This document shows positions 33,350 to 44,658 of a DNA stretch of 64,000 nucleotides, in pieces. The DNA comes from Pseudomonas sp. KBW05 (lineage in GTDB: Bacteria > Pseudomonadota > Gammaproteobacteria > Pseudomonadales > Pseudomonadaceae). Position 1 is the stretch's first letter. The number at the start of each line of letters is the position of its first letter. Location: positions 204-64,203 of the forward strand of contig NZ_QAJM01000010.1 of the NCBI RefSeq assembly GCF_003852405.1, read 5' to 3'. A program made the translations under genes and the position numbers. The notes under the pieces are model-generated. The model had not been told where the DNA came from and did not search any database. It saw only the letters and a list, made by a program, of their open reading frames with translations.

Positions 33350-33562
33350 TTAGTTTTTCAGCAGATCGCACAACACGTGCACTTCATCCTCACTGAACAG
33401 CCCCACCGGATACCGCTCGCTCATCACGCTGCGCAAATCAGGCAGCCTGCTCTTGCGTGAGCCGTTTTCCTTCAACCAGAGCCCCAGTGCTTGGATCGCG
33501 TCGCCGTTAACCCGCATCGGGTGAAACGTGCGCGTGTACATCAGGTTGATTTGAGGACTCAT
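33350..33562 (-). CDS. Small conserved-looking hypothetical protein
   Basis: 70 residues from the ATG at 33562, which follows AGGAGAGAG. An earlier in-frame start lacks a ribosome site. The body includes MRVNGDAIQALGLWLKEN and ERYPVGLFSEDEVHVLCDLL, a compact alpha-rich cytoplasmic protein with no known motif. Function is unknown. It lies between a REPIN and the aguA terminator and appears monocistronic. Confidence 0.65.
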   Translation of the reverse strand: MSPQINLMYTRTFHPMRVNGDAIQALGLWLKENGSRKSRLPDLRSVMSERYPVGLFSEDEVHVLCDLLKN

Positions 33563-33706
33563 TTCAGCGCTCTCTCCTACTGCTTGAGCGGCTAACTTAC
33601 TCAAGGTTTATGACAGAACCGCTTAGTCATAAACCTCGATCACTGTCGCCACAGCGATACAAGAGCTATGCCAACGCCCGGTTTTTGTAGGCATTTACCC
33701 ACAAAA

Positions 33707-33736
33707 AAGCCCGCGACCTTGCCAGGCCGCGGGCTT
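33707..33736 (-). terminator. Intrinsic terminator of aguA
   Basis: AAGCCCGCG (33707-33715) pairs with CGCGGGCTT (33728-33736). On the minus strand a T-run follows, 60-90 bases after the aguA stop. Confidence 0.85.
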
Positions 33737-33796
33737 GCCATGACTGCCGGAACGGCTTAGCGTCCGGTCACCGTCATGCTGCTGTTACAACTGCAC

Positions 33797-34903
33797 TCAC
33801 TTTTTCTGCGGCGCCGGCTGTTGTTGGGTCAGGCAATGGATATTGCCGCCACCCAGTAACAGTTCGCGGCCCGGCACCATCACCACTTCGTGCTGCGGGA
33901 ACAGGTCCTGCAGGATCTTCTTCGCCGGGCCGTCCATCGGGTCATCAAAGCTTGGCGCGATGATGCCGCCGTTGACGATCAGGAAGTTCACGTAGGAACC
34001 CGCCAAACGTACGGTCGGATTGCGCTCCTGCGAACCGTCCACCGGATCGACACCGGCGCATTCTTCTTCAGTGGCATACAGCGGCCCCGGGATCGGCATT
34101 TTATGCACGATGAACGCGCGGCCCTGGGCGTCGGTGCTGCTTTGCAGAACATCCATGGCCGCGTGGCAGCGGGCGTAGTTCGGGTCTTGCGCGTCATCGG
34201 TCCAGGCCAGCAGCACTTCGCCGGGGCGCACGTAGCAGCAGAAGTTATCCACATGGCCGTCGGTTTCGTCGTTGAACAGGCCGTCCGGCAGCCAGATGAT
34301 CTTATCCACAGCCAGGTTGGCGCTGAGTACCGCCTCGATTGCCGCGCGGTCCAGGTGCGGGTTGCGATTGCGGTTGAGCAGGCATTCTTCGGTGGTGATC
34401 AGCGTGCCTTCGCCGTCAACGTGGATCGAGCCGCCTTCCAGCACGAAACCTTCGGTGCGGTAGCGCGGCGCGCGTTCGATTTCGAGGATCTTGCCGCCCA
34501 CCTGCGAGTCGCGGTTCCACGGCGCGTACAGGCCGCCGTCAAAGCCGCCCCAGGCGTTGAAATCCCAGTTCACGCCGCGCACTTCGCCGCTGTTGTTGAT
34601 CACGAAGGTCGGCCCAGTGTCGCGCACCCAGGCGTCGTCGCTGGACATTTCCACCACGCGGATATTCGGCACATCCAGGCGCGCACGCGCATTTTCGTAC
34701 TGGCCAGCAGATACCGCCACGGTCACCGGTTCAAAACGCGCAATGGCCTTGGCCACCGCCACATGCGCTGCCTGCGCCGGCTTGCCGCCCAGGCGCCAGT
34801 TGTCCGGGCGCTCGGGCCAGATCATCCAGGTTTGGGTCTGTGGCGCCCATTCGGCAGGCATATGGAAGCCATCGGCGCGGGGGGTGCTGTGCAGGGTGGT
34901 CAT
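33797..34903 (-). CDS. aguA: Agmatine deiminase
   Basis: 368-residue enzyme hydrolysing agmatine to N-carbamoylputrescine and ammonia, in arginine-to-putrescine catabolism. Key motifs: [20 protein letters not shown] (N-terminus), [15 protein letters not shown] (substrate Asp/Arg loop), NETDGHVDN-type segment ([13 protein letters not shown], catalytic His) and the C-terminal GGGNIHC whose Cys357 is the expected nucleophile. I prefer the ATG at 34903, giving the usual family length, over a TTG at 34912. The partner aguB is not next to it. It is followed by a good terminator. Confidence 0.95.
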   Translation of the reverse strand: MTTLHSTPRADGFHMPAEWAPQTQTWMIWPERPDNWRLGGKPAQAAHVAVAKAIARFEPVTVAVSAGQYENARARLDVPNIRVVEMSSDDAWVRDTGPTFVINNSGEVRGVNWDFNAWGGFDGGLYAPWNRDSQVGGKILEIERAPRYRTEGFVLEGGSIHVDGEGTLITTEECLLNRNRNPHLDRAAIEAVLSANLAVDKIIWLPDGLFNDETDGHVDNFCCYVRPGEVLLAWTDDAQDPNYARCHAAMDVLQSSTDAQGRAFIVHKMPIPGPLYATEEECAGVDPVDGSQERNPTVRLAGSYVNFLIVNGGIIAPSFDDPMDGPAKKILQDLFPQHEVVMVPGRELLLGGGNIHCLTQQQPAPQKK

Positions 34904-35025
34904 GGCGATCAAGACTCCGAATGGGGGTAAAGGCCGACTTTATAACGGATAAAAATCGGCTTTAAAAGCGCTCAAAGATCATCGGCGATAAATATGACAA
35001 TAAATAGCCGATAAGAATCGATTAA

Positions 35026-37926
35026 CTACAATTGCTCACCGAGCACCTTTGACAGCATGTCGACGAAGAAATCCACACTGCGTTTAGAGGTAACCATCGG
35101 CGGCTTGATCTTGAGGATGTTCAGATAATCCCCCGTCGGCTGCATGAAAATGCCCAGCTCGCGCAGGCGATCACACAGCAACGCGGTTTCTTCGCTGGCC
35201 GGCTCCAGCGTCTGCCGGTCGCGGACCAACTCCAGGCCCAGATAGAAGCCGGAACCATGGACCGCGCCCACCAATGGATGCAGGTCGATCAATTCTTCCA
35301 ACCGCGCCTTGAAATGCCCGCCAACCACCTGGGCGTTTTCCCACAGCTTTTCTTCGGCCATCACGTCCAGCACCGCCATGCCGATCCGGCAACTGACCGG
35401 GCTGCCCCCCGACGACGAGAAGAAATACCCCTCGGCCTCCAGCGCCTCGGCGATTTCGCGACGGGTAATCACCGCGCCCAGCGGCTGGCCGTTACCCATG
35501 CCCTTGGCCATGGTGATGATGTCCGGTACCACGCCCTGTTCTTCAAAGCCCCAGAAGAAGTGGCCCATACGCCCGTAGCCGACCTGCACCTCGTCGGCGA
35601 TGCACACACCGCCCCGGGCACGCACCAGCTCATACACCTGCTGTAAATAGCCCGGCGGCAACGAGATACCCCCGGCATTGCCGTACACCGGTTCGCAGAT
35701 GAAACCGGCCAGCTGGCGCTTGCTCGCGGCGATTTTCGCCAAGTTGTGTTCCACACTTCGTACGTAGTCCGGCGCACTGTTTGGCCCCCGGAACTCGCCG
35801 CGATAGGTATTCGGCGCAGTCACCGGATGCACCCAGTCCGGGCGGCTGCTCAGCGCCTGCGGGTTGTCGGCAATCGAGGTGGACACCGCATCCGCCGCCA
35901 CCGACCAGCCGTGATACGCCTCCAACACACTGAGCATGTCGCGCCCGCCGCTGTAGGCCCAGGCCAGGCGGATCGCCAGGTCATTGGCCTCGGTGCCGCT
36001 GTTGACCAGGAACACCCGGTCCATGCCTTGCGGCGCCAGCGCCAGCAAACGCTCGGAAAACTCCGCAATCGCCGCGTAGTGGAAACGCGAATTGGTATTG
36101 AGCAGCGACCATTGCCGCGCCGCCACCGCCGCCATGCGCGGGTGACCGTGGCCGAGCACCGCGACGTTGTTGAGCATGTCCAGGTAGGAACGGCCCTGCA
36201 TGTCGATCAAATGGTTGCGCCAGCCGCGCTCGATGCGCGGCGGGTCGACGTAATAGTGCTTTTGCGAGCGGGCGAAACTGGCATCGCGGCGTGCCAGCAG
36301 GGCCTCGGGGTCCAGCTCGGGTTCGGCGTCGCAGGCCAACCCCAGCAAGGTCGCGGGCGATGGGCACAAGGCTTGCCACGCCAACGCGCGGGATGGCGTG
36401 CAGAACAGCGGCGGGTCCAGCTCGGCGCGGCACAGTTGCACGGTCAACGGCCCATGCACCTCGCCCAGCACTTGGCCCTCGACCAGCAGCGCGCCAGCGT
36501 TCAAAACGGTGTTCACGCCCCACAAGCGCAGGCTCAACTCGACGCCCTGCACGCTGACCAAGCCGTCCGCGCCGTGCTGCAACGTTCCGGCGAAGGGCAC
36601 TTCCAACCGCGTGCCGTGGGGCAAGTGCAGCTCGACATGCAGCGGGAACGTCGCCGGTTCAACCGCACTGTCCGGGCAAGTGCGCGACAACCGATACTGG
36701 CCATAACGACTGGCCGCCAACCCATGCACCGCCGCCGCGTCATCCAGCAAGCGGCGATCAATCCCCGGTTGCTCCCAGTTGCCCGCCTCGAAATGCGGGC
36801 TGAGTACGCCGAGGTCGATCAAGGCAAATTCGCGCCCCACCAACCCCGGCAGCAACGGCGCGAAATCCTCACTGGCCACCGCCGGCAGGTCTTCGCCAAC
36901 ACTGCGCAGAATCGCCGCCTCCATCAACTCGAACGGCACCGACGTGGCGACGTGGAAGATTTCCCACTCGTGCTCGGCGTTTTTCAACAGGTAAGCGTTA
37001 TCCGGGTCCAGGCGTTGCTGTTGCTCGCTGCTCAACACCAGCACCGCCGCCCGCGCCACGATCAGCGGCCACAGCGCCTGTAGCTCGGCACGCTGCAACG
37101 GCGTCACCGCGTGGCACGCCTGGATCGCCGGCAAGATCGCAAAGGGATCGCCCTCGGCGTGATGCAGCAACGCGGCACACGTCACCGACAGGTCGGCAAT
37201 GCGCCAGGTGTGCACCAGGTCGCCGAAATCAATCACGCCCTCGACCTGCCACTGCCGCGCGACATCGCGTTGCCACACCACATTGTCATCGGTGATGTCC
37301 ATGTGCACGGCTTGCCACGGCAATTGCTCCGCCAGCGGCCGGACGCGCACTTCAACCTGCGCGGCGACCTGTTCCAGCTCGGCGCGGTGAGGCAGCTCTG
37401 GCAAGGTCGCCAGCAAATGCGCGATCAGTTCACGCGCGTGGCGCGGGTCCCACTGCAACGTGCGCTCCAGGCCCGGATGGGCGAAATCCGCCAGGGCCAG
37501 GCTCATGCGCCCGCACAGCTCACCAAAGCCTGCGATCACCCTGCGCCCCAGGTGCGGCAGATGGGTCAGCGGCTGGCCGTCGATGTAATCGAGCAGGCGC
37601 AGGTGCAGGGTTTGCCCGTCGAGGGTGACGGTCAGCAGTTCTTCGCCGTTGAGCGCCTTGATCACCTTGGGCACACGCACGCCTTGCAGGCGATTGAGCG
37701 CAGCGTGCTGGGCCTGCAATTCCACGGCGGCGTAATCGCCCCGGCAGATTTTCAGAACAAATCGGCCGCGAGGGCTGTCCACCCTGTAATTGAGGTCTTG
37801 CTGGCTACCCAGTGATTGCAAGGTGCCAGCCAGCCCATAATGCTGCGCCAATAATTGCGCAGCCTGCTCGGGGCCCACTTGCGGGCAGGGTAGACTGGCG
37901 CGGTGAATCAACGTGGCGAGCAGCAT
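35026..37926 (-). CDS. Kinase-aminotransferase class III fusion protein
   Basis: 966 residues in three parts. First is an APH/choline-kinase-like domain (about 20-330, with catalytic [11 protein letters not shown] and VIDFGD). The middle domain (about 400-560, [17 protein letters not shown]) resembles a degenerate M23-peptidase-like or carbohydrate-binding fold. Last is a class III PLP aminotransferase (about 575-966, [27 protein letters not shown], and the PLP lysine in [10 protein letters not shown]). Similar three-part proteins are annotated as aminotransferases in many Pseudomonas; the reaction is unproven, possibly acting on a phosphorylated amino alcohol. The start at 37926 is chosen for its GAGG upstream and family N-terminus. 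Confidence 0.85.
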   Translation of the reverse strand: MLLATLIHRASLPCPQVGPEQAAQLLAQHYGLAGTLQSLGSQQDLNYRVDSPRGRFVLKICRGDYAAVELQAQHAALNRLQGVRVPKVIKALNGEELLTVTLDGQTLHLRLLDYIDGQPLTHLPHLGRRVIAGFGELCGRMSLALADFAHPGLERTLQWDPRHARELIAHLLATLPELPHRAELEQVAAQVEVRVRPLAEQLPWQAVHMDITDDNVVWQRDVARQWQVEGVIDFGDLVHTWRIADLSVTCAALLHHAEGDPFAILPAIQACHAVTPLQRAELQALWPLIVARAAVLVLSSEQQQRLDPDNAYLLKNAEHEWEIFHVATSVPFELMEAAILRSVGEDLPAVASEDFAPLLPGLVGREFALIDLGVLSPHFEAGNWEQPGIDRRLLDDAAAVHGLAASRYGQYRLSRTCPDSAVEPATFPLHVELHLPHGTRLEVPFAGTLQHGADGLVSVQGVELSLRLWGVNTVLNAGALLVEGQVLGEVHGPLTVQLCRAELDPPLFCTPSRALAWQALCPSPATLLGLACDAEPELDPEALLARRDASFARSQKHYYVDPPRIERGWRNHLIDMQGRSYLDMLNNVAVLGHGHPRMAAVAARQWSLLNTNSRFHYAAIAEFSERLLALAPQGMDRVFLVNSGTEANDLAIRLAWAYSGGRDMLSVLEAYHGWSVAADAVSTSIADNPQALSSRPDWVHPVTAPNTYRGEFRGPNSAPDYVRSVEHNLAKIAASKRQLAGFICEPVYGNAGGISLPPGYLQQVYELVRARGGVCIADEVQVGYGRMGHFFWGFEEQGVVPDIITMAKGMGNGQPLGAVITRREIAEALEAEGYFFSSSGGSPVSCRIGMAVLDVMAEEKLWENAQVVGGHFKARLEELIDLHPLVGAVHGSGFYLGLELVRDRQTLEPASEETALLCDRLRELGIFMQPTGDYLNILKIKPPMVTSKRSVDFFVDMLSKVLGEQL

Positions 37927-38077
37927 CGGGGGCAACCTCGGTATTTTTATCAGGCGCTTAGTTCGCCATTGTTCAGGGGGCTTGTGCAACCCCCCGACAC
38001 ATCCTGGCCTACCCCGCGCGGCAACACAGGCTATGCTCCATTCGCTAAATGTCCGTCAAAAGGAAAAGGGCCCCGAC

Positions 38078-39160
38078 ATGCGCATTCTCATTACCGGTGG
38101 CGCCGGTTTTATCGGTTCTGCTCTGGTACGTCACCTTATCCAGCACACCGAGCATGAAGTGCTCAACCTCGACAAACTCACCTACGCCGGCAACCTCGAA
38201 TCGCTGACGTCCATCGCGTCCAATAGCCGCTACGAGTTCGTCCAGGCCGACATCATCGACCAGGCCACCGTCAGCGCCGTACTCGCGCGCTTCGAGCCAC
38301 AGTCGATCATGCACCTGGCAGCCGAGTCCCACGTGGACCGCTCCATCGACGGCCCGTCGGATTTTATCCAGACCAATATCGTCGGCACCTACAGCCTGCT
38401 GGAAGCCGCCCGGGGTTATTGGCAGACCCTCGCTCCGGCGGCGAAAAACGCGTTCCGCTTCCACCACATCTCCACCGACGAGGTGTACGGCGACCTGCAC
38501 GGCGTGGACGACCTGTTCACCGAAACCACGCCCTACGCCCCCAGCTCGCCCTACTCCGCGAGCAAGGCCGCATCCGACCACCTGGTGCGCGCCTGGCAGC
38601 GCACGTATGGGCTGCCGGTGCTGCTGACCAACTGTTCAAACAACTACGGGCCGTTCCACTTCCCCGAAAAACTCATCCCGCTGGTGATCCTCAACGCCCT
38701 CGCGGGCAAGCCGTTGCCGGTCTATGGTGATGGTTTGCAAGTGCGCGACTGGCTGTTTGTCGAAGACCACGCGCGGGCGTTGCTCAAGGTGGTGACGCAA
38801 GGCGTGGTGGGCGAGACCTACAACATTGGCGGCCACAACGAGCAAAAGAACATCAATGTGGTGCGCAGTATCTGCGCCCTGCTGGAAGAACTGGCGCCGC
38901 AGCATCCGGCCGGCGTGGCGCACTACGCCGACCTGATCACCTTCGTCAAGGATCGCCCCGGCCACGATCAGCGCTATGCCATCGATGCCGGCAAGATCCA
39001 GCGCGAACTGGGCTGGGTGCCGCAGGAAACCTTTGAAACCGGTCTACGCAAAACCGTGCAGTGGTACCTGGATAACCTGGACTGGTGCCGCAGGGTCCAG
39101 GACGGCAGTTATCAGGGTCAACGATTGGGCAACACCGACATGAAGGATCTGATCGCATGA
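38078..39160 (+). CDS. rfbB: dTDP-glucose 4,6-dehydratase
   Basis: 360-residue extended SDR enzyme forming dTDP-4-keto-6-deoxy-glucose, the second step to dTDP-L-rhamnose for lipopolysaccharide. It has the NAD-binding GGAGFIGS at the N-terminus, [13 protein letters not shown], the catalytic STDEVYG (Thr-Asp-Glu) and YSASKAASD (Tyr-x3-Lys). AGGAAAAGG precedes the ATG at 38078. It overlaps rfbA by 4 bp, starting an rfbBACD operon with all junctions overlapping. Confidence 0.96.
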   Translation: MRILITGGAGFIGSALVRHLIQHTEHEVLNLDKLTYAGNLESLTSIASNSRYEFVQADIIDQATVSAVLARFEPQSIMHLAAESHVDRSIDGPSDFIQTNIVGTYSLLEAARGYWQTLAPAAKNAFRFHHISTDEVYGDLHGVDDLFTETTPYAPSSPYSASKAASDHLVRAWQRTYGLPVLLTNCSNNYGPFHFPEKLIPLVILNALAGKPLPVYGDGLQVRDWLFVEDHARALLKVVTQGVVGETYNIGGHNEQKNINVVRSICALLEELAPQHPAGVAHYADLITFVKDRPGHDQRYAIDAGKIQRELGWVPQETFETGLRKTVQWYLDNLDWCRRVQDGSYQGQRLGNTDMKDLIA

Positions 39161-40032
39161 TGAAAGGAATCGTACTGGCCGGTGGCTCCGGCACGCGTCT
39201 GCACCCCATCACCCTGGGCGTGTCCAAACAGCTGTTGCCGGTGTATGACAAGCCGATGATCTACTACCCGATCTCGGTGCTGATGCTGGCCGGCATCAAG
39301 GAGATCCTGGTGATTTCCACCCCGGCCGACCTGCCGCAATACCGCAACCTGTTGGGCGACGGCAGCCAGTTCGGCGTGACGTTCAGCTACGCCGAACAAC
39401 CGACGCCGGACGGCCTGGCGCAAGCCTTCCTGATTGGCGAGCAGTTCATTGGCAGCGACCCGGTGTGCCTGATCCTCGGCGATAACATCTTCCACGGCCA
39501 AAGCTTCAGCGCGCAGTTGCACGCCGCAGTGAACCGCGGCAAAGGCGCCACAGTGTTCGGCTACTGGGTCAAAGACCCGGAACGCTTCGGCGTGATCGAC
39601 TTCGACAGCGAAGGCCGCGCCCTGTCCATCGAGGAAAAGCCGGCGGTGCCCAAGTCCAGCTATGCGGTCACCGGCCTGTATTTCTACGACAACGACGTGA
39701 TCGAGATCGCCAAGGCGGTCAAGCCATCGGCCCGCGGCGAGCTGGAAATCACCGACGTCAACAACGCCTACCTGCGTCGCGGCGACTTGCAGGTGGAACG
39801 CTTTGGCCGTGGCTTCGCCTGGCTAGACACCGGCACCCACGACAGCCTGCTGGACGCCTCGCAGTACGTGCAGACCATCGAGCGCCGCCAGGGCTTGAAG
39901 GTCGCGTGCCTTGAAGAAATCGCCTTCGCCAGCGGCTGGATCGAACGCCCGCATCTACTCGAACGCGCCAAGTATTTCGGCAAGACCAGTTATGGCCAGT
40001 ACCTCTACTCGCTGGCGGGAGACCACCCGTGA
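39157..40032 (+). CDS. rfbA: Glucose-1-phosphate thymidylyltransferase
   Basis: 291-residue nucleotidyltransferase making dTDP-glucose from dTTP and glucose-1-phosphate, the first step to dTDP-rhamnose. The signature [22 protein letters not shown] begins at residue 3, followed by [18 protein letters not shown] and [10 protein letters not shown]. The ATG at 39157 overlaps the rfbB stop, and a second ATG follows immediately. It ends in an overlap with the GTG of rfbC. Confidence 0.96.
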   Translation: MMKGIVLAGGSGTRLHPITLGVSKQLLPVYDKPMIYYPISVLMLAGIKEILVISTPADLPQYRNLLGDGSQFGVTFSYAEQPTPDGLAQAFLIGEQFIGSDPVCLILGDNIFHGQSFSAQLHAAVNRGKGATVFGYWVKDPERFGVIDFDSEGRALSIEEKPAVPKSSYAVTGLYFYDNDVIEIAKAVKPSARGELEITDVNNAYLRRGDLQVERFGRGFAWLDTGTHDSLLDASQYVQTIERRQGLKVACLEEIAFASGWIERPHLLERAKYFGKTSYGQYLYSLAGDHP

Positions 40033-40574
40033 ACGTGGTTGAAACCGCGCTGCCCGGCGTGCTGATCCTTGAGCCCAAGGTGTTCGGTGACGAGCGCGGG
40101 TTTTTCTACGAAAGCTTCAACGCCCGGGGCTTTGCCGAAGCCACCGGGCTGCAGCGCGATTTTGTGCAGGACAACCACTCACGCTCGCAAAAAGGTGTGT
40201 TGCGCGGCCTGCACTATCAGCTCGAACACACCCAGGGAAAACTGGTGCGCGTCACGGCCGGCGAGGTGCTGGACGTGGCCGTGGACATCCGCCGCAGCTC
40301 GCCGAACTTCGGCCAGTGGGTCGGTGTGCGGCTGTCGGCGCAGAACCATCGCCAACTGTGGGTGCCGGAAGGCTTTGCCCATGGTTTTGTGGTGCTGAGC
40401 GATTACGCCGAGTTCCTGTACAAGACCACCGACTATTACCAGCCGAGTGCCGAGCGCAGCATCCTGTGGAATGACCCGACGCTGGCCATCGACTGGGGGC
40501 TGAGCGAGGCGCCGCTACTGTCGGCCAAGGACCAGGCGGGCAAGCCTCTGATGGAGGCCGACCTGTTCCCATGA
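40029..40574 (+). CDS. rfbC: dTDP-4-dehydrorhamnose 3,5-epimerase
   Basis: 181-residue cupin-fold epimerase, third step of dTDP-L-rhamnose synthesis. Motifs: [29 protein letters not shown] (with the catalytic His) and [15 protein letters not shown]. The start is a GTG within the end of rfbA. It overlaps rfbD by 4 bp. Confidence 0.96.
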   Translation: MNVVETALPGVLILEPKVFGDERGFFYESFNARGFAEATGLQRDFVQDNHSRSQKGVLRGLHYQLEHTQGKLVRVTAGEVLDVAVDIRRSSPNFGQWVGVRLSAQNHRQLWVPEGFAHGFVVLSDYAEFLYKTTDYYQPSAERSILWNDPTLAIDWGLSEAPLLSAKDQAGKPLMEADLFP

Positions 40575-41440
40575 GAATTCTGATCACGGGCCAGCACGGC
40601 CAAGTCTCCCAGGCACTGCAACAGCGACTCCAGGGCTTGGGCGAACTCATCGTGCTCGGCCGCGACCGACTGGACCTGGCCAACCCCGAGCACATTCGCC
40701 AGCAAGTCCGCGCCCAGCGCCCCGACCTGATCATCAACGCCGCCGCCCACACCGCCGTGGACCTGGCCGAAAGCGAGCCGGATGCCGCGTTCGCGATCAA
40801 CGCCATAGCGCCCGGCATCCTTGCCGAAGAAGCCAAGGTCCTGGGCGTGCCGTTGATCCACTATTCCACCGACTATGTGTTCGATGGCACTAAAGCGGCG
40901 CCCTATACCGAGTCTGACACGCCGAACCCGCTGAGCGTCTACGGCCAAAGCAAACTGGCCGGTGAGCGGGCGATTGCGGAGGTGGGCGGCGAATACCTGA
41001 TCCTGCGCACCAGCTGGGTGTATTCCAACCACGGCAAGAACTTCCTGCTGACCATGCAGCACCTGCTGCAAGAGAAGCCGCAGATGCGCATCGTCGCCGA
41101 CCAGATCGGCGCGCCGACCTGGGCCGGCAGCATCGCCCGCAGCACACGCGCCTTGATCGAGCGCTGGCAGGGCGGCGCGGCGGGAGAATGGGGTATTTAT
41201 CACCTGACCGCCGAGGGCGAAACCTCATGGTTCGGCTTCGCCCAAGCCATCGCCCAACAGCTGCGCGCCGAGGGCAAGGCCTGCGCAGAACTGGAGGCGA
41301 TCCCCTCCAGCGCCTACCCCACACCCGCCCAGCGCCCGCTGAACTCGCGCCTCGATTGCAGCCGCCTGCAACAGCAGTGGCACGTCAGCCAACCCCACTG
41401 GCAAGACGCATTGCGCGAGTGTCTTGCCGCGCAGCACTAG
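40571..41440 (+). CDS. rfbD: dTDP-4-dehydrorhamnose reductase
   Basis: 289-residue SDR-like reductase, last step to dTDP-L-rhamnose. N-terminal [16 protein letters not shown] replaces the typical Rossmann glycine motif found in this family. NAAAHTAVDLAESEP, STDYVFDG and YGQSKLAGE (Tyr-x3-Lys) are the family words. It is the last gene of rfbBACD; the dctB start lies 36 bp downstream. Confidence 0.96.
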   Translation: MRILITGQHGQVSQALQQRLQGLGELIVLGRDRLDLANPEHIRQQVRAQRPDLIINAAAHTAVDLAESEPDAAFAINAIAPGILAEEAKVLGVPLIHYSTDYVFDGTKAAPYTESDTPNPLSVYGQSKLAGERAIAEVGGEYLILRTSWVYSNHGKNFLLTMQHLLQEKPQMRIVADQIGAPTWAGSIARSTRALIERWQGGAAGEWGIYHLTAEGETSWFGFAQAIAQQLRAEGKACAELEAIPSSAYPTPAQRPLNSRLDCSRLQQQWHVSQPHWQDALRECLAAQH

Positions 41441-41476
41441 GCATAATGCGCCTGTACCCACAGGCGCCCGACTCCC

Positions 41477-43285
41477 ATGACTCCAACCCTCCCGCGAAGA
41501 CCCCGTTGGCGCAGCCTCGCCCTGTTGGCGTTGTGCCTGGCGCCGCTGTTGTGGCCGCTGGAGCATCTGGCCGAGCGTTATTACCGCAACGAGCTGGCCG
41601 GACAGAACCGCCAGACCCTCGACCTGTACGTCGCCAACCTGCTCGGCACCCTGCACCGCTTTGAGGTGCTGCCGCAGATCCTCGGCGACCTACCGGCCCT
41701 GCGCACGGCGCTGGACGCGCCGCAGGTCAGCACCAACCTGACCAACGCCAACCAGTTGCTCAAGGACGTCGCCGCCCAGGCCGGGGTAGAGGTGATGTAC
41801 CTGATGGACACCCACGGCAAGACCCTGGCCGCGTCGAACTGGGATAAACAGGACAGTTTCGTCGGGCGCAATTTTTCCTTCCGGCCGTATTTCAGCGAAG
41901 CCATGGCCGGGCGCCTGGGACGGTTTTTCGGCCTTGGCACCACCTCGGCCAAGCGCGGCTACTTCTTCGCCGCCGCCGTGCGCGATGGCGATAACATCAT
42001 CGGCGTGCTGGTGGTCAAGGTCGACCTGGACCACACCGAAAGCCTGTGGGGCAACACCCCGGAACAACTGCTGGTGACCGACCACAACGGCGTGGTGATC
42101 CTCACCTCACGCCCGCAATGGCGCTTCCGTGCCACCCGCCCGCTGACCGCCGAAGAGCGCCAGGCGATCATCGCCATCCAGCCCTACCCGACGCGCGACC
42201 CGCAGCCGCTGACCCTCAGTTCCACGGCCTGGCTGCGCCAATCCACGGCGATTGCCGAGACCGGATGGAACGTGGAAATCCTCGCGCCGCAATCCTTGAT
42301 CAACCGCCCGGTGCGCACCGTGGTCGCCGTCGGCGGCGCGACGTTGCTGGTGTTGATGCTGTTGCTCGGCTTGATGATGCAGCGACGCCGCCACTACCTG
42401 GAACGCATCGCCTTCGAAGCCAAGGCGCGTCGCGAGCTGGAAGCGCGGGTGGTCGAACGGACCAGCGACCTCGAAGGCCTGAACCGGCGCCTGAAACAGG
42501 AAGTGCTGGAACGCGAACAGGCGCAGCAGGAACTGGTGCGCGCCCAGGATGACCTGGTGCAGGCGGGCAAACTGTCAGCGCTGGGCACCATGTCGGCAAG
42601 TATCAGCCACGAGCTCAACCAGCCGTTGGCGGCAATCCGCAGCTATGCGGAAAACGCCGAGATCCTCCTCGACCACCAGCGCACCGACGATGCGCGCGGC
42701 AACCTCAAGCTGATCAGCGAACTGACCGGGCGCATGGCCTCGATTATCGCCCACCTGCGCGCCTTTGCCCGCCGCGACCGGCATGCCCCCGAAAGCGTCG
42801 GCCTGCAACCGGCGCTGGACGATGCCTTGGCCTTGCTGGCCAAGCGGCGGCGCTCGATGGAAGTCGAGCTGATCCGCGACATGCCCGAGGCGACGTTGTG
42901 GGTACAGGCCGGCGAAACCCGCCTGCGCCAGGTGCTCGGCAACCTGCTGGCCAACGCCCTCGACGCCCTCACCGAAAAAGGCCCGCCGCGCAAGCTCTGG
43001 CTGAGTGCCGAAACCACCGAACAGGGCGTCAACCTGTACATTCGCGACAACGGCCCGGGCTTTTGCATGGAAGCCCTGGGCCGCGCCAGCGAGCCGTTCT
43101 ACACCACCAAGACGCGTACCCAGGGCCTTGGCCTCGGCCTGGCGATCTGCGACACCTTGATGCGTGCCTTTGGCGGCGAACTGCTGTTCGCCAACCACAA
43201 GGAAGGCGGCGCGCTGTTAACCCTGAAATTGCGTGCCGGCTCGCCGGGCGTCAGTCTGCAACCGTCCGAGGACCGCAGCGTATGA
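41477..43285 (+). CDS. dctB: DctB-type sensor histidine kinase
   Basis: 602-residue membrane kinase. An N-terminal span (SLALLALCLAPLLWPLEHL) is followed by a periplasmic double-PAS (dCache) sensor (about 35-290, GVEVMYLMDTHGKTLAASNW, NFSFRPYFSEAMAG). A second span follows (TVVAVGGATLLVLMLLLGLMM), then a coiled coil, HisKA with His378 in SHELNQPLAAIRSY, and an ATPase domain (NLLANALDAL, DNGPGF, GLGLGLAI). The family senses C4-dicarboxylates. The stop overlaps dctD. No dctA or dctPQM transporter gene is in this window. Confidence 0.9.
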   Translation: MTPTLPRRPRWRSLALLALCLAPLLWPLEHLAERYYRNELAGQNRQTLDLYVANLLGTLHRFEVLPQILGDLPALRTALDAPQVSTNLTNANQLLKDVAAQAGVEVMYLMDTHGKTLAASNWDKQDSFVGRNFSFRPYFSEAMAGRLGRFFGLGTTSAKRGYFFAAAVRDGDNIIGVLVVKVDLDHTESLWGNTPEQLLVTDHNGVVILTSRPQWRFRATRPLTAEERQAIIAIQPYPTRDPQPLTLSSTAWLRQSTAIAETGWNVEILAPQSLINRPVRTVVAVGGATLLVLMLLLGLMMQRRRHYLERIAFEAKARRELEARVVERTSDLEGLNRRLKQEVLEREQAQQELVRAQDDLVQAGKLSALGTMSASISHELNQPLAAIRSYAENAEILLDHQRTDDARGNLKLISELTGRMASIIAHLRAFARRDRHAPESVGLQPALDDALALLAKRRRSMEVELIRDMPEATLWVQAGETRLRQVLGNLLANALDALTEKGPPRKLWLSAETTEQGVNLYIRDNGPGFCMEALGRASEPFYTTKTRTQGLGLGLAICDTLMRAFGGELLFANHKEGGALLTLKLRAGSPGVSLQPSEDRSV

Positions 43286-44658
43286 GTATCGACAACGGGA
43301 TTCAGGTGGTGTTGATCGACGACGATCCACACCTGCGTCAGGCCCTGTGCCAGACCCTGGACCTGGCCGGACTGAAGGTCCTGCCCCTGGGCGAAGCCAG
43401 CGGCCTCACCGCGCGCCTGTCGCGGGATTGGCCGGGGGTGGTGGTCAGTGACATCCGCATGCCCGGCATGGACGGCCTGGAGCTGCTCGCCGAACTGCAC
43501 GGCCAAGACCCGGACCTGCCGGTGCTGCTGATCACCGGCCATGGCGACGTGCCCCTGGCGGTGCAGGCCATGCGTGCGGGCGCCTATGATTTCCTCGAAA
43601 AACCCTTCGCCAGCGATGCCCTGCTCGACAGCGTGCGCCGCGCCCTGGCCCTGCGCCGCCTGGTGCTGGACAACCGCAGCCTGCGCCTGGCCCTCAGCGA
43701 CCGCCAGCAACTGAGCACGCGCCTGGTGGGCCACTCGCCGCAAATGCTGCGCTTGCGCGAGCAGATCGGCGCGCTGGCGGCGACCAAAGCCGACGTGCTG
43801 ATCCTCGGCGAGACCGGCGCCGGCAAAGAAGTGGTCGCGCGGGCGCTGCACGATCTGTCCAGCCGACGCAGCGGGCCGTTTGTGGCGATAAACGCCGGCG
43901 CCCTCGCCGAGTCGGTGGTCGAAAGCGAGCTGTTCGGCCACGAGCCTGGCGCGTTTACCGGCGCGCAGAAACGCCGGATCGGCAAGTTCGAATTCGCCAA
44001 CGGCGGCACGCTGTTCCTCGATGAAATCGAAAGCATGAGCCTGGATGTGCAGGTCAAGTTGCTGCGCCTGCTGCAAGAGCGCGTGGTGGAACGCCTGGGT
44101 GGCAATCAACTGATCCCGCTGGATATCCGCATCATCGCCGCCACCAAGGAAGACTTGCGCCAGTCTGCCGACCAGGGCCGCTTCCGCGCCGACTTGTATT
44201 ACCGCCTCAACGTCGCCTCGCTGCGCATCCCGCCCCTGCGCGAGCGCGGTGAAGATGCGTTGATGCTGTTCCAGCACTTTGCCGATGAAGCCAGCAGCCG
44301 CCACGGCCTGACCCTGCACGAACTGCAACCGGGCCAGCGTGCGCTGCTGCTGCGCCACAGCTGGCCGGGCAATGTGCGTGAGTTGCAGAACGCCGCCGAA
44401 CGCTTTGCCCTCGGGCTGGAGTTGGCGCTGGACGCCACGCCGGACAATCCCTTTGCCAGCGTTTTGACCTCCACGTCGGGCGGCTTGAGCGAGCAGGTCG
44501 AGCAGTTCGAAAAGAGCCTGATCGCCGCCGAACTGACCCGCCCCCACAGCTCCATGCGCAGCCTCGCCGAAGCCTTGGGCGTGCCACGCAAAACCTTGCA
44601 CGACAAACTGCGCAAGCACGGCCTGAACTTTGCCAACCAAAGTGGTGACGACGAATGA
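43282..44658 (+). CDS. dctD: DctD-type sigma-54-dependent response regulator
   Basis: 458 residues. The receiver domain (about 5-120) has acceptor Asp57 in VVSDIRMPGMDG. The AAA+ domain (about 150-385) has Walker A GETGAGKE (176-183), the sigma-54-contact loop GAFTGA (223-228) and Walker B GGTLFLDEIE. A Fis-type helix-turn-helix closes it (SMRSLAEALGVPRKTLHDKL). It activates sigma-54 promoters of C4-dicarboxylate transport genes on phosphorylation by DctB. The ATG overlaps dctB and the stop overlaps the next gene. Confidence 0.92.
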   Translation: MSIDNGIQVVLIDDDPHLRQALCQTLDLAGLKVLPLGEASGLTARLSRDWPGVVVSDIRMPGMDGLELLAELHGQDPDLPVLLITGHGDVPLAVQAMRAGAYDFLEKPFASDALLDSVRRALALRRLVLDNRSLRLALSDRQQLSTRLVGHSPQMLRLREQIGALAATKADVLILGETGAGKEVVARALHDLSSRRSGPFVAINAGALAESVVESELFGHEPGAFTGAQKRRIGKFEFANGGTLFLDEIESMSLDVQVKLLRLLQERVVERLGGNQLIPLDIRIIAATKEDLRQSADQGRFRADLYYRLNVASLRIPPLRERGEDALMLFQHFADEASSRHGLTLHELQPGQRALLLRHSWPGNVRELQNAAERFALGLELALDATPDNPFASVLTSTSGGLSEQVEQFEKSLIAAELTRPHSSMRSLAEALGVPRKTLHDKLRKHGLNFANQSGDDE

